Shown here piece by piece: positions 8,070 through 14,994 of a stretch of DNA of 16,358 bases; within the stretch, counting starts at the first letter, position 1; the number at the start of each line of letters is the position of its first letter. The translations under genes were made by a program, and so were the position numbers. This DNA is from Candidatus Nanopelagicales bacterium. Its GTDB lineage: Bacteria > Actinomycetota > Actinomycetes > S36-B12 > UBA5976. The notes beneath the pieces are model-generated. The model saw only the letters and a list, made by a program, of their open reading frames with translations, had not been told where the DNA came from and did not search any database. The stretch covers positions 1 to 16,358 of the forward strand of contig JAIOWT010000015.1 of assembly GCA_021742025.1 (NCBI GenBank), written 5' to 3'.

Positions 8070-10282
8070 GAAGTTGTGGCCGTTTCAGATTCAACCTTTG
8101 CGCCATCAATCATCGGGCCTTCACTCTTGCCAAGTTTGCTTGGCCACCAGATCTTTGCGCCAATGTCATAAGCAAGCGCTGGAACCAAAAGGCTTCGCAC
8201 GATAATCGTGTCTAACAAAACACCGAATGCCACAGCGAAACCAAGTTCGGCAAGGAATACTAATGGCAGAGTTCCCAAGACTGCGAAGGTTGCAGCAAGT
8301 ACGACTCCAGCAGAGGTGATTACGCCACCCGTAACTGTTAGGCCTTTGAGAATTCCCGGTCGAGTGCCCAGCTTTATTGCTTCTTCTCGGACTCGAGTCA
8401 TGAGGAATATGTTGTAGTCGATTCCAAGCGCGACGAGGAATACAAACGTAAACAAAATAAATCCACCATCCGAACCAGCAAACCCAAACAGATGAGTGAA
8501 AACTAGATGGCTAATTCCAAGTGTGGCTCCGAATGAAATCACAGTAGTAATGATCAATAGCACCGGAGCAAAGAGGCTTCTAAGCAAGAGTGCCAAGATG
8601 ATTCCAATTACCAGGAGTGCAACTGGCAGGATCAAATTTCTATCTCGAGTGTTAGTCGTCTGAATGTCAAAATTCACAGCTGTTGTGCCACCGACTAATG
8701 CAGTTTCACTTGCAGCTTTTGCAGCTTCGCGAATGCCCGGAATGTAACCTTGCGCCTCAACGGAATCTGCCGGCTTATCTAGTGTTACTTCGATTTGAAC
8801 TAAGCCATCAACTACAACTGGAGTTGGAGGTGGGCCACCCGGAATGAATTGTGTTGTAGTTTGCACTACCTCAACAACACCCTCTGAACCCTTGATCGCA
8901 GCAATCAGCGCATCTTTATCTGCGTCTGGCCCGATAACAATCGTTGGATCACCCGAACCCGCTGGGAAATGCTCAGATAGTTTCTCTAAACCAACTACCG
9001 AATCAGGATTACCAGTAAATGCGTCAGATGTGGCGAGTCCACCGGTTTTCAGTTGCGTCGCAAACGACATCGCAATTACTAAAAATAGACCTGTAACAAT
9101 CCAGGTTTGCCGTGGCTTCCTTCCCACTAAACCAGCCACTTTAGACCACAGTCCGGAAAGTTGTTCATCTACATCGTCATGTACAGGACGTTTTGGCCAA
9201 AAAATCCAACGCCCAGCCAACACAAGAATCGCTGGAAGCATCGTAAGCATCACAAACTGGGCGGCAAGCACACCAATTGCTGCAACTGGACCTAGTGATC
9301 GCACGGATTTTAGATCAGATAAACCAAGTACCAATAGTCCAGAAATTACAGTTAAGCCAGAGGCTGCAATCGGTTCTACAACGCCCTTCCATGCCACCAC
9401 CATCGCATCAACGCGACTTTCATAGTGATGCAACTCTTCCCGGTAACGAGCGATCAACAAGAGCGCATAATCCGTCGCTGCTCCAATTACAAGCACCGAG
9501 AGAATTCCTTGCGATTGGCCGTCTAGATCTAGAATTCCTTCCTTTGCTAATAGGTAAACAACACCGCCCGCAACCGAAAGCGCAATCACGGAACAAAACA
9601 GCGGAATTATCCAAAGTACCGGTGAACGATAGACGACAATCAAAATCAAGGCAACAACGATCAAGGTTGTTCGCAATAGATCTGTATCGATTGAGCCAAA
9701 GCTGTCGAATAGGTCTGCCAAGATTCCACCAATGCCAGTGACATGCGATTCGAATCCTGGAACTTCTGATGCCTGCGCTCTAATTGCCTTGACTACTTCT
9801 GGCAGCGCTGGTTTTTCGTTTTCTAACGGAGTTGCAAGGGCAGCATCATCCAGCGGAATTGACATCAAAACAGCTTGGCCATCTTCCGATGGAATTGGAA
9901 TAAGTTGAGCGCCTTCAGCTAAATAGTCCCCAACAGTGGCGTCAGCTCCTGGAACCGGTGCGGTTGCGACTGCAACTCCGAATTCACCAACTGCCGCAAT
10001 GCCAGCAGTATCTGCAGGACCAGTGAAGATTACAAGCGCAGGAAGAATCGAAGTGTCCTGAGAAGTGAACTTTGTTGCTAACTCTGATGCCTTAGTTGAT
10101 TCTGCGGATGATGGTAAAAAGCCAGCATTATCGTTTTGCTGAACGCTAGAAAGTTTTCCGAATAGCGGTCCGGCCACGCCCGAAATTGCGAACCAGGCAA
10201 TGATTACTGCTATCGCGCCCCAAAGAACTTTTCGGCCCTTCGTAGAGGACTTACTGGCGCGGTGTGTGGTTTTTTCGGTCAT
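8066..10282 (-). CDS. MMPL family RND-type transporter
   Basis: Proton-driven membrane exporter of the MMPL family; substrates in other actinobacteria include lipids and drugs. The 738 residues show the duplicated RND plan. A first helix lies at about 18-40, followed by an extracytoplasmic domain (45-200) and helices at about 203-360. A second helix at about 392-410 is followed by an extracytoplasmic domain (412-545) and helices at about 550-705. Both proton-relay motifs are intact: D271-Y272 in GAATDYALLLIARYREE and D622-Y623 in GIDYNIFLMTRVREE. The length is normal for short MMPL proteins without the long C-tail. AAAGG lies 11 nt before the ATG. It is divergent from lipB and overlaps the S51-like gene by 4 bp. 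The substrate is unknown. It is absent from the corresponding mycobacterial locus. Confidence 0.93.
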   Translation of the reverse strand: MTEKTTHRASKSSTKGRKVLWGAIAVIIAWFAISGVAGPLFGKLSSVQQNDNAGFLPSSAESTKASELATKFTSQDTSILPALVIFTGPADTAGIAAVGEFGVAVATAPVPGADATVGDYLAEGAQLIPIPSEDGQAVLMSIPLDDAALATPLENEKPALPEVVKAIRAQASEVPGFESHVTGIGGILADLFDSFGSIDTDLLRTTLIVVALILIVVYRSPVLWIIPLFCSVIALSVAGGVVYLLAKEGILDLDGQSQGILSVLVIGAATDYALLLIARYREELHHYESRVDAMVVAWKGVVEPIAASGLTVISGLLVLGLSDLKSVRSLGPVAAIGVLAAQFVMLTMLPAILVLAGRWIFWPKRPVHDDVDEQLSGLWSKVAGLVGRKPRQTWIVTGLFLVIAMSFATQLKTGGLATSDAFTGNPDSVVGLEKLSEHFPAGSGDPTIVIGPDADKDALIAAIKGSEGVVEVVQTTTQFIPGGPPPTPVVVDGLVQIEVTLDKPADSVEAQGYIPGIREAAKAASETALVGGTTAVNFDIQTTNTRDRNLILPVALLVIGIILALLLRSLFAPVLLIITTVISFGATLGISHLVFTHLFGFAGSDGGFILFTFVFLVALGIDYNIFLMTRVREEAIKLGTRPGILKGLTVTGGVITSAGVVLAATFAVLGTLPLVFLAELGFAVAFGVLLDTIIVRSLLVPALAYDIGAKIWWPSKLGKSEGPMIDGAKVESETATTS

Positions 10283-10320
10283 TTCGGAAAAGCCTTTACA
10301 GATAGGTAAATAACGTCCCT

Positions 10321-10326
10321 AGTCTA
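10321..10326 (-). promoter_or_regulatory. possible -10 box for the MMPL operon
   Basis: TAGACT on the minus strand ends 38 nt before the MMPL start codon. This would give a leader of about 32 nt carrying the AAAGG ribosome-binding site. No good -35 is seen at the expected spacing, so this is a weak call. Confidence 0.35.
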
Positions 10327-10388
10327 AGTGAGCCTTACTGGCATTGCGCCCTTGGGTTATGCCCGATTTCTTAACCTTTCTGAGGACT

Positions 10389-10394
10389 TAGGCT
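10389..10394 (+). promoter_or_regulatory. candidate -10 box of lipB (leaderless)
   Basis: TAGGCT lies 6 nt before the GTG at 10401, so the mRNA would begin at the start codon. The only purine-rich stretch, AAAGG (10395-10399), is 1 nt from that GTG. It is 10 nt from an in-frame GTG at 10410, which is the alternative, leadered start. Confidence 0.45.
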
Positions 10395-10400
10395 AAAGGC

Positions 10401-11072
10401 GTGCAACTAGTGGTGAAGCGGATTGGGCTGTCGGAAAATCCAATCGATTATCAATCGGCCTGGGATATGCAACGAGAATTGCATCAAGCAGTCGTTGCAA
10501 ATACGCTCCCGGACACCGTTTTACTCCTGCAGCACCCATCGGTTTACACGGCTGGTCGCAGAACTGAGTCATTTGAACGACCAACAGATGGCACTCCTGT
10601 TGTCGATGTTGATCGCGGTGGAAAGATAACTTGGCATGGCCCTGGTCAGTTGATTGGTTATCCAATTCTGCATTTGCCATCCCCTATGGATGTGGTGTCA
10701 CATGTGCGAAGACTTGAAGATGTTCTAATTGGAATTTGTACCGACTTTGGTTTAGAAGCAGCGCGCATAAAAGGTCGAAGTGGAGTTTGGGTCTTGGACC
10801 CAATTGAAGATCGCAAAATTGCTGCCATCGGAATTCGAGTCGCCCAAGGTGTGACGATGCATGGATTCGCGCTCAATTGCAATAACGATTTAGCTTGGTT
10901 CGATCGAATTGTGCCGTGTGGAATTCGAGATGCTGGCGTCACAACCTTGTCCAAAGAATTGGGCCGGAACATTACAGTCGAAGCAGTTGCCGATCGCGCA
11001 GAGTTTCATCTACATCGAGTTTTCGATGCCATTGCTAGTGAACAATCACAAGATATGCAAGTCAATGCCTAG
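10401..11072 (+). CDS. lipB: lipoyl(octanoyl) transferase
   Basis: Moves octanoate from octanoyl-acyl carrier protein onto the lipoyl lysine of E2 and H proteins, the first committed step of lipoate synthesis. The 223 residues carry the family signatures [33 protein letters not shown]139 in [10 protein letters not shown] and the catalytic Cys C173 in [14 protein letters not shown]. The GTG at 10401 is taken because of the TAGGCT box 6 nt upstream; a GTG at 10410 would shorten the protein by three residues without touching conserved parts. It is divergent from the MMPL gene (118 bp between the start codons). Its last 8 bp overlap the start of the next gene. LipA, the next enzyme in the pathway, is encoded two genes on. 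Confidence 0.96.
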   Translation: MQLVVKRIGLSENPIDYQSAWDMQRELHQAVVANTLPDTVLLLQHPSVYTAGRRTESFERPTDGTPVVDVDRGGKITWHGPGQLIGYPILHLPSPMDVVSHVRRLEDVLIGICTDFGLEAARIKGRSGVWVLDPIEDRKIAAIGIRVAQGVTMHGFALNCNNDLAWFDRIVPCGIRDAGVTTLSKELGRNITVEAVADRAEFHLHRVFDAIASEQSQDMQVNA

Positions 11073-11619
11073 ATTTCTCGCGACCTTACTCAAACTAATT
11101 GCGATCATTTTTGCACCGATTGCAGTGATGGGTCTTGTTATCTCAAGGCGCGCGATATCAGGTGACCAATATGCAGCAGTGCTTGAGCTTTTTGGCAACT
11201 CCTCTCGTCCTGGTGCAATTGAGATTTTCGGAGCAGACATTGAGACCGTGTCATCAGTTTTAGATTTCTTGGGAGCCTGGAGTTTGCCGGCGCTAATAGC
11301 AATCGTTCTCCTAGGTGTGACTGCATTGGCTTTGAGTGATAACCGACTGAAATCAAGTCTGCATTTTTGCTTGGGCCTATTCTTCTCGTTTGGGATTTGC
11401 GCAGTTTTTCTAACGCAAAGCCGCGAAGGTTTCTCAAACTTCGTTGGCTCAGAAATATCCGATTTGGCTGCGATCGTTATCGCTAGCTACCTATCTGAAC
11501 TCAGCGCTGAGTTGGTGAATCTAGTTGGATTTCTCGCACTGATTTTTGGTTTCCTGGCGATTGGTTTCTGGGTTTTGTTAAATCGACGCAAAAGCATGCC
11601 TACCAAGCCCTTGAACTAG
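11065..11619 (+). CDS. four-helix membrane protein, function unknown
   Basis: I do not recognise this gene. It encodes 184 residues with four predicted membrane helices at about 5-26, 71-91, 97-117 and 150-172. Between the first two is a 40-residue, largely polar loop containing [20 protein letters not shown] (34-53). The C-terminus is short and basic ([14 protein letters not shown]). The ATG at 11065 overlaps the end of lipB by 8 bp and is favoured because the first helix follows it at once; the frame stays open upstream, so a longer version is possible. It sits between lipB and lipA, and its TAG stop forms the first three bases of the putative lipA -10 box. The placement hints at co-expression with lipoate synthesis but not at a function. 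Confidence 0.75.
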   Translation: MPRFLATLLKLIAIIFAPIAVMGLVISRRAISGDQYAAVLELFGNSSRPGAIEIFGADIETVSSVLDFLGAWSLPALIAIVLLGVTALALSDNRLKSSLHFCLGLFFSFGICAVFLTQSREGFSNFVGSEISDLAAIVIASYLSELSAELVNLVGFLALIFGFLAIGFWVLLNRRKSMPTKPLN

Positions 11620-11622
11620 ACT
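11617..11622 (+). promoter_or_regulatory. candidate -10 box of lipA (leaderless)
   Basis: TAGACT ends 7 nt before the lipA GTG at 11630, and no Shine-Dalgarno is present in front of that codon. The box shares its TAG with the stop codon of the preceding gene. No recognisable -35 is seen. Confidence 0.5.
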
Positions 11623-11629
11623 GCATGTT

Positions 11630-12589
11630 GTGACTACGCCATACCTCGATCCGTCTGCAAGCAAGGAAGACGGTCCTAAATTGTTGCGGATCGAAGCGAG
11701 AAACTCGCTGGTTCCAATTGAGCGTAAACCTGAGTGGATTAAGACCAAGCTCAAGACTGGACCCGAGTACACCCAGATTATGGACTTAGTTAAGTCCGAG
11801 GGTCTACACACAGTCTGCCAAGAAGCTGGTTGTCCAAATATTTTTGAATGTTGGGAAGATCGCGAAGCAACTTTTCTAATCGGCGGCGACCAATGCACTC
11901 GCAGATGTGACTTTTGTCAGATTGATACTGGAAAGCCCGCTGATTTTGATCGTGACGAACCTCGCCGCGTAGCCGAGTCGGTTAAAACTATGCAGTTGCG
12001 CTACGCGACAGTAACTGGTGTTGCCCGAGATGATCTGCCTGATGGCGGTGCGTGGCTTTATGCCGAAACAATTCGTCAAATTCATGAAGTGGTTCCTGGT
12101 TGTGGTGTCGAGATGTTGGCTCCTGACTTTGATGGCAAACCCCAATTATTGAAAGAAGTGTTTGAGTCCAAGCCAGAAGTTTTTGCCCACAACATTGAAA
12201 CTGTCCCACGAATTTTTAAGCGAATCCGGCCTGGATTCAAATACGAAAAATCACTTGGGGTTATTACAGCAGCTCGAGAATTCGGACTGGTAACGAAAAG
12301 CAATTTGATTCTCGGCATGGGTGAAGAAATTCCTGAAGTCCATCAGGCACTTACCAACCTACATGAAGCCGGATGCGACCTAGTAACCATTACTCAATAC
12401 CTCCGCCCATCGTTACGTCACCATCCCGTGGATCGTTGGGTACGGCCCGAGGAGTTTGTCGCGCTGGCCAAGGTGGCTGAGGAAATTGGCTTCGCTGGAG
12501 TTCTCAGCGGGCCACTTGTGCGCTCCTCTTACCGTGCGGGCAAACTCTACAAGCAAGCCATTGCGGCCCGAAATTCAACCGACGCTTAA
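11630..12589 (+). CDS. lipA: lipoyl synthase (radical SAM)
   Basis: Inserts two sulfur atoms into protein-bound octanoyl groups to form lipoyl groups, using two [4Fe-4S] clusters. The 319 residues contain the auxiliary-cluster cysteines C63, C68 and C74 in [13 protein letters not shown], the radical SAM cysteines C89, C93 and C96 in CTRRCDFC, and the C-terminal RSSY motif (298-301) that ligates the auxiliary cluster. [17 protein letters not shown] is also typical. The GTG at 11630 is preceded by TAGACT and not by a ribosome-binding site. It acts with LipB on the E2 encoded at 3323-5143. The next gene, for a DUF4191 protein, begins 9 bp after its stop. Confidence 0.98.
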   Translation: MTTPYLDPSASKEDGPKLLRIEARNSLVPIERKPEWIKTKLKTGPEYTQIMDLVKSEGLHTVCQEAGCPNIFECWEDREATFLIGGDQCTRRCDFCQIDTGKPADFDRDEPRRVAESVKTMQLRYATVTGVARDDLPDGGAWLYAETIRQIHEVVPGCGVEMLAPDFDGKPQLLKEVFESKPEVFAHNIETVPRIFKRIRPGFKYEKSLGVITAAREFGLVTKSNLILGMGEEIPEVHQALTNLHEAGCDLVTITQYLRPSLRHHPVDRWVRPEEFVALAKVAEEIGFAGVLSGPLVRSSYRAGKLYKQAIAARNSTDA

Positions 12590-12598
12590 GGTAGATAC

Positions 12599-13261
12599 AT
12601 GTCACTAAAGTTGCAGGAACCGCCAAAACAGCGCTGGTATGTCCAGATCAAAGAGACCTATAAGTTCGCTTCAAATGAGATTTCATTTCTTGCCTTAAGA
12701 CTTTTAGCTGTCTTCACGGTCGTGTTTGGAATCATCTTCGCAATTGGAATCGCGCTAGACCTAACATTATTTTTAGGAATTCTGGCATTCGGTACAGCCC
12801 TGCTATCAACAACTTTCTTTTTTGGAAAAATTGCCGAGAAGGCTGCTTACTCTTCTATAGCAGGACAAGTCGGTGCTGCGGCGTCAGTTCTCAATGCAAT
12901 TAGAGGCGCTTGGTTTGTAACTCCTGCAGTTGGCGTAGACAAGAACCAAAACATGGTTCATCGTGTCGTAGGACGTCCGGGAATCATCTTGGTCGGCGAA
13001 GGCAGTCGTCCTGGTGTACTTCTAGCCGAACAACGCAAGGCTCATGCTCGATACGCCCAAGGTGTGCCTATTCATGAAATCGTTGTCGATGATGTTGATG
13101 TGACAATCACTAATCTTCAAAAGACAGTTAAGAAGCTAGGCAAAGCACTTCGTCCAGCAGAAGTAACGCAAGTTAGAAACCGCCTAAAGGCACTTCCCCA
13201 AACTGCACTGCCAATTCCAAAGGGTCCACTTCCACAAGGTAGAAAGATGCCACGCAGATGA
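12599..13261 (+). CDS. DUF4191 family membrane protein
   Basis: Actinobacterial protein of unknown function matching the DUF4191 family by its arrangement and by its place after lipA (Rv2219 position). The 220 residues have a short basic N-terminus and two membrane helices (about 29-51 and 55-76). A cytoplasmic domain follows, with GAWFVTPAVGVDKNQNMVHR, VVGRPGIILVGEGSRPGVLL and a basic C-terminus ending GRKMPRR. AAGG lies 8 nt before the ATG. The start is 9 bp after the lipA stop, so it is probably co-transcribed with lipA. Its ATGA end overlaps the next small gene. No catalytic motif is visible. Confidence 0.85.
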   Translation: MSLKLQEPPKQRWYVQIKETYKFASNEISFLALRLLAVFTVVFGIIFAIGIALDLTLFLGILAFGTALLSTTFFFGKIAEKAAYSSIAGQVGAAASVLNAIRGAWFVTPAVGVDKNQNMVHRVVGRPGIILVGEGSRPGVLLAEQRKAHARYAQGVPIHEIVVDDVDVTITNLQKTVKKLGKALRPAEVTQVRNRLKALPQTALPIPKGPLPQGRKMPRR

Positions 13262-13458
13262 ATGAAACTACAACCATGTTCACGGACTACTTTTCATCTT
13301 TTCCTATTTCTTACATTTTAGGAATTGTTTTAGTAGTTATCTTTATTGCCAAGAAATTGATCAAGTGGGCAATTATTTTTGCCGTTCTGATGTTCTTTGT
13401 GCTGCCTTATCTCGACGAGCAAGGTTACTTAGATCCGATAAAGGGAATCTTTAGTTAA
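13258..13458 (+). CDS. 66-residue membrane protein
   Basis: A small open frame whose ATG overlaps the stop of the DUF4191 gene (ATGA, 13258-13261), the usual sign of translational coupling. The product has hydrophobic stretches at about 17-31 and 36-51 separated by a basic turn (KKLIK), and an acidic tail LDEQGYLDPIKG. A second in-frame ATG at 13276 would remove six residues. I know no named family for it. The overlap and clean hydrophobic pattern argue that it is real, possibly a partner of the DUF4191 protein. It ends 9 bp before the convergent deacetylase gene. Confidence 0.65.
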   Translation: MNETTTMFTDYFSSFPISYILGIVLVVIFIAKKLIKWAIIFAVLMFFVLPYLDEQGYLDPIKGIFS

Positions 13459-13467
13459 CTGCCTGAA

Positions 13468-14265
13468 TCATTTAACAGCTCTGGCAACTTCTCCGGCTGT
13501 TGCGATCCAAACGTCATCGTGAGATTTAACAAAAGTTAGGAATCGCTCTAGCATCGCAACCCGACTTGGTCGTCCAATGAACTGTGGGTGCATAGTCAGC
13601 ATTGTCAGTCCTCCGAGGCCGTGAATTCCCAAGAACTCTTCTCGCCAGATCTCTTCAACGTCGCGCGCCGATCTGATCGTGCGATTCCAGTCACTGCCTA
13701 CGCTGAACCAAAAGTACGGCGCATCATCGAGCATCCATTGAACTGGTAACTCGACGATCTTGTGATTTTGGTGAACGTAGGGCTTAATGTCGTCCATCAT
13801 GCTTGACGAATACTCGAACCCATTTTGTGAGAGCAAATCGAATGTGTTTTGACTGACTTCCCAAGATGGTGATCTATAACCGGTTACTTGAACTCCAAAT
13901 TGCTCTAGAGCAGCTTTGCCTTTTAAGAGTTCTTCCAATTCCTCGCTCTTAGACAACTTCGTAGGAGAAGTGTGGGTGTAGCCATGATGACCAAGTTCGT
14001 GTCCATGCGCAACAATCTCGCGTAATTGATCTGGGTAGCGCTCAGCAACGCGACCAGGTGTGAAAAACGTTGCCGGCAGCCCCAAGTGATCGAGGACATC
14101 TAGTACAAGACCCAAACCAACTTTTGCGCCGTACGTACCCTGGGACAGCACGCCAGGGCGATTCACATTTTCTGGGTTTTCAGCTAGCCAAACCTCTTCG
14201 GCATCAAGATCAAAACTGATTACGAATGCAGATGTCTTACCTGCAGGAAGATCTAGTGAAGGCAT
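13468..14265 (-). CDS. polysaccharide deacetylase-family protein (PuuE/HpPgdA-like NodB fold)
   Basis: Carbohydrate esterase 4-type metal hydrolase by fold. Numbered from ATG 14265 (265 aa), the NodB motifs are present: the aspartates in ISFDLDAEEVW (D19, D21), the metal pair H94/H98 in GHHGYTHTSP, TGYRSPSWE (R131), and LTMHPQFIGRPSR with H226. The C-terminal pattern resembles the group that includes Helicobacter PgdA and PuuE-type amidohydrolases, so the substrate could be a cell-wall sugar or a small cyclic amide. No signal peptide or membrane anchor is seen, which favours a cytosolic enzyme. The frame is open to 14358, but that would overlap the end of the RDD gene and add a poorly coding stretch; ATG 14265 starts 34 bp after the RDD stop. 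Confidence 0.85.
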   Translation of the reverse strand: MPSLDLPAGKTSAFVISFDLDAEEVWLAENPENVNRPGVLSQGTYGAKVGLGLVLDVLDHLGLPATFFTPGRVAERYPDQLREIVAHGHELGHHGYTHTSPTKLSKSEELEELLKGKAALEQFGVQVTGYRSPSWEVSQNTFDLLSQNGFEYSSSMMDDIKPYVHQNHKIVELPVQWMLDDAPYFWFSVGSDWNRTIRSARDVEEIWREEFLGIHGLGGLTMLTMHPQFIGRPSRVAMLERFLTFVKSHDDVWIATAGEVARAVK

Positions 14266-14299
14266 GTCTCTATCTTGCCCGCTTTTCTTGTCTGAATTG

Positions 14300-14773
14300 T
14301 TATCTCGACCGCATGGTGAGCGTTCCAACAGCTTTATCGTGCAATCCTCGGCCATCACGGTCCCAAATCAGGGCCGGAACAACTAGGCAGAGCAGTGCAG
14401 TGCGGGCTAGCACCTTGAGGAAAGTGATCCGCGAAGGACTTACTGAAATCAATTTGATACCGGCGATCTTGTAACCGAAAGTTGCCCCAGTTGTGGCAGT
14501 CAGCACGAGGACTTCGGCCGCAAAAATTCCTAAGGTGGCCGCCGCAAAACCTTCTGATCCATAAACCAAATCAGGGAAAACAAGATGAGTCACCAGGATC
14601 GCCGCGGTCCAATCCAAGGTGAGAGCAACTATCCGGCGACCCATTCGAGCAACGGAACCAATGCCCTGTTTAGGTAACCCAAAGCGCTGGCCCGGGTACC
14701 CAAAGTCCATGCCTTGGTCCTCAAGGGCGGCTTTAGGCCCAGATAGCCAGGAGCCAATGTCTTTTCTGTCCAC
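14300..14773 (-). CDS. RDD family membrane protein
   Basis: Small integral membrane protein of the RDD family (Rv2219A-like position next to glnA); its function is not established. The 157 residues start with a soluble segment [14 protein letters not shown] and PGQRFGLP, seen in actinobacterial relatives. Three helices follow at about 48-66, 75-95 and 117-137. The family residues include R46/R47 and D54 in [10 protein letters not shown] and the aspartates in [16 protein letters not shown]. The GTG at 14773 is preceded by TAGAGT with a 6-nt gap and by no Shine-Dalgarno, suggesting a leaderless mRNA. It is divergent from glnA, and the deacetylase gene follows 34 bp downstream. Confidence 0.9.
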   Translation of the reverse strand: MDRKDIGSWLSGPKAALEDQGMDFGYPGQRFGLPKQGIGSVARMGRRIVALTLDWTAAILVTHLVFPDLVYGSEGFAAATLGIFAAEVLVLTATTGATFGYKIAGIKLISVSPSRITFLKVLARTALLCLVVPALIWDRDGRGLHDKAVGTLTMRSR

Positions 14774-14779
14774 GCCCTA

Positions 14780-14785
14780 ACTCTA
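14780..14785 (-). promoter_or_regulatory. candidate -10 box of the RDD gene (leaderless)
   Basis: TAGAGT on the minus strand lies 6 nt before the GTG start codon. The tandem 15-bp repeat at 14797-14826 occupies the region where a -35 element or an operator would lie. Confidence 0.45.
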
Positions 14786-14796
14786 AATCCAAGTTG

Positions 14797-14826
14797 GTGG
14801 CGGTGCTCACCGTGGCGGGGCTCACC
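14797..14826. repeat. 15-bp tandem direct repeat in the RDD/glnA gap
   Basis: GTGGCGGTGCTCACC (14797-14811) is followed directly by GTGGCGGGGCTCACC (14812-14826), one mismatch. The pair is framed by TTGGTG (14794-14799) and CACCAA (14824-14829), which are inverted copies of each other. It lies just upstream of the RDD -10 box, so a regulator site is possible. No known operator was recognised. Confidence 0.8.
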
Positions 14827-14886
14827 AAGGCAATACCTGCAGGATCCGTTAACTCTTGGGTTAGGGAATTTGAAATGGGATTCGCT

Positions 14887-14924
14887 GTAACAAACACGAA
14901 ACACTTGAGACACGGCGTTGAAAT
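14887..14924 (+). promoter_or_regulatory. GlnR box upstream of glnA
   Basis: Four half-sites occur at exact 11-bp steps with 6-nt gaps: GTAAC (14887-14891), GAAAC (14898-14902), GACAC (14909-14913) and GAAAT (14920-14924). The actinobacterial GlnR consensus alternates GTNAC and GAAAC half-sites with 6-nt spacers. The first two half-sites match fully and the last two differ at one base each. It lies just upstream of a TATTGT -10 box, as expected for nitrogen control of glnA by GlnR. Confidence 0.8.
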
Positions 14925-14934
14925 CCTCTCCCAC

Positions 14935-14940
14935 TATTGT
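14935..14940 (+). promoter_or_regulatory. candidate -10 box of glnA
   Basis: TATTGT lies 10 bp after the GlnR box. The transcript would start near 14947, giving a leader of about 48 nt that carries GGAGG. No -35 hexamer is found at 16-18 bp, which would fit a promoter dependent on an activator. Confidence 0.5.
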
Positions 14941-14994
14941 GAGTTCAAGGCCAGAGAAAACTCTGAAAACTGCACAAAACTACTTGGAGGATCA

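Noticed and set aside
8844..9425. Open frame of 193 codons on the plus strand inside the MMPL region.
   Set aside because: It lies opposite well-conserved MMPL sequence, is rich in Ser, Thr and Pro, and has no domain, as expected of an antisense shadow.
14266..14358. N-terminal extension of the deacetylase to the ATG at 14358.
   Set aside because: It would overlap the conserved C-terminus of the RDD protein by nearly 60 bp and adds a charged stretch unlike the family; ATG 14265 fits better.
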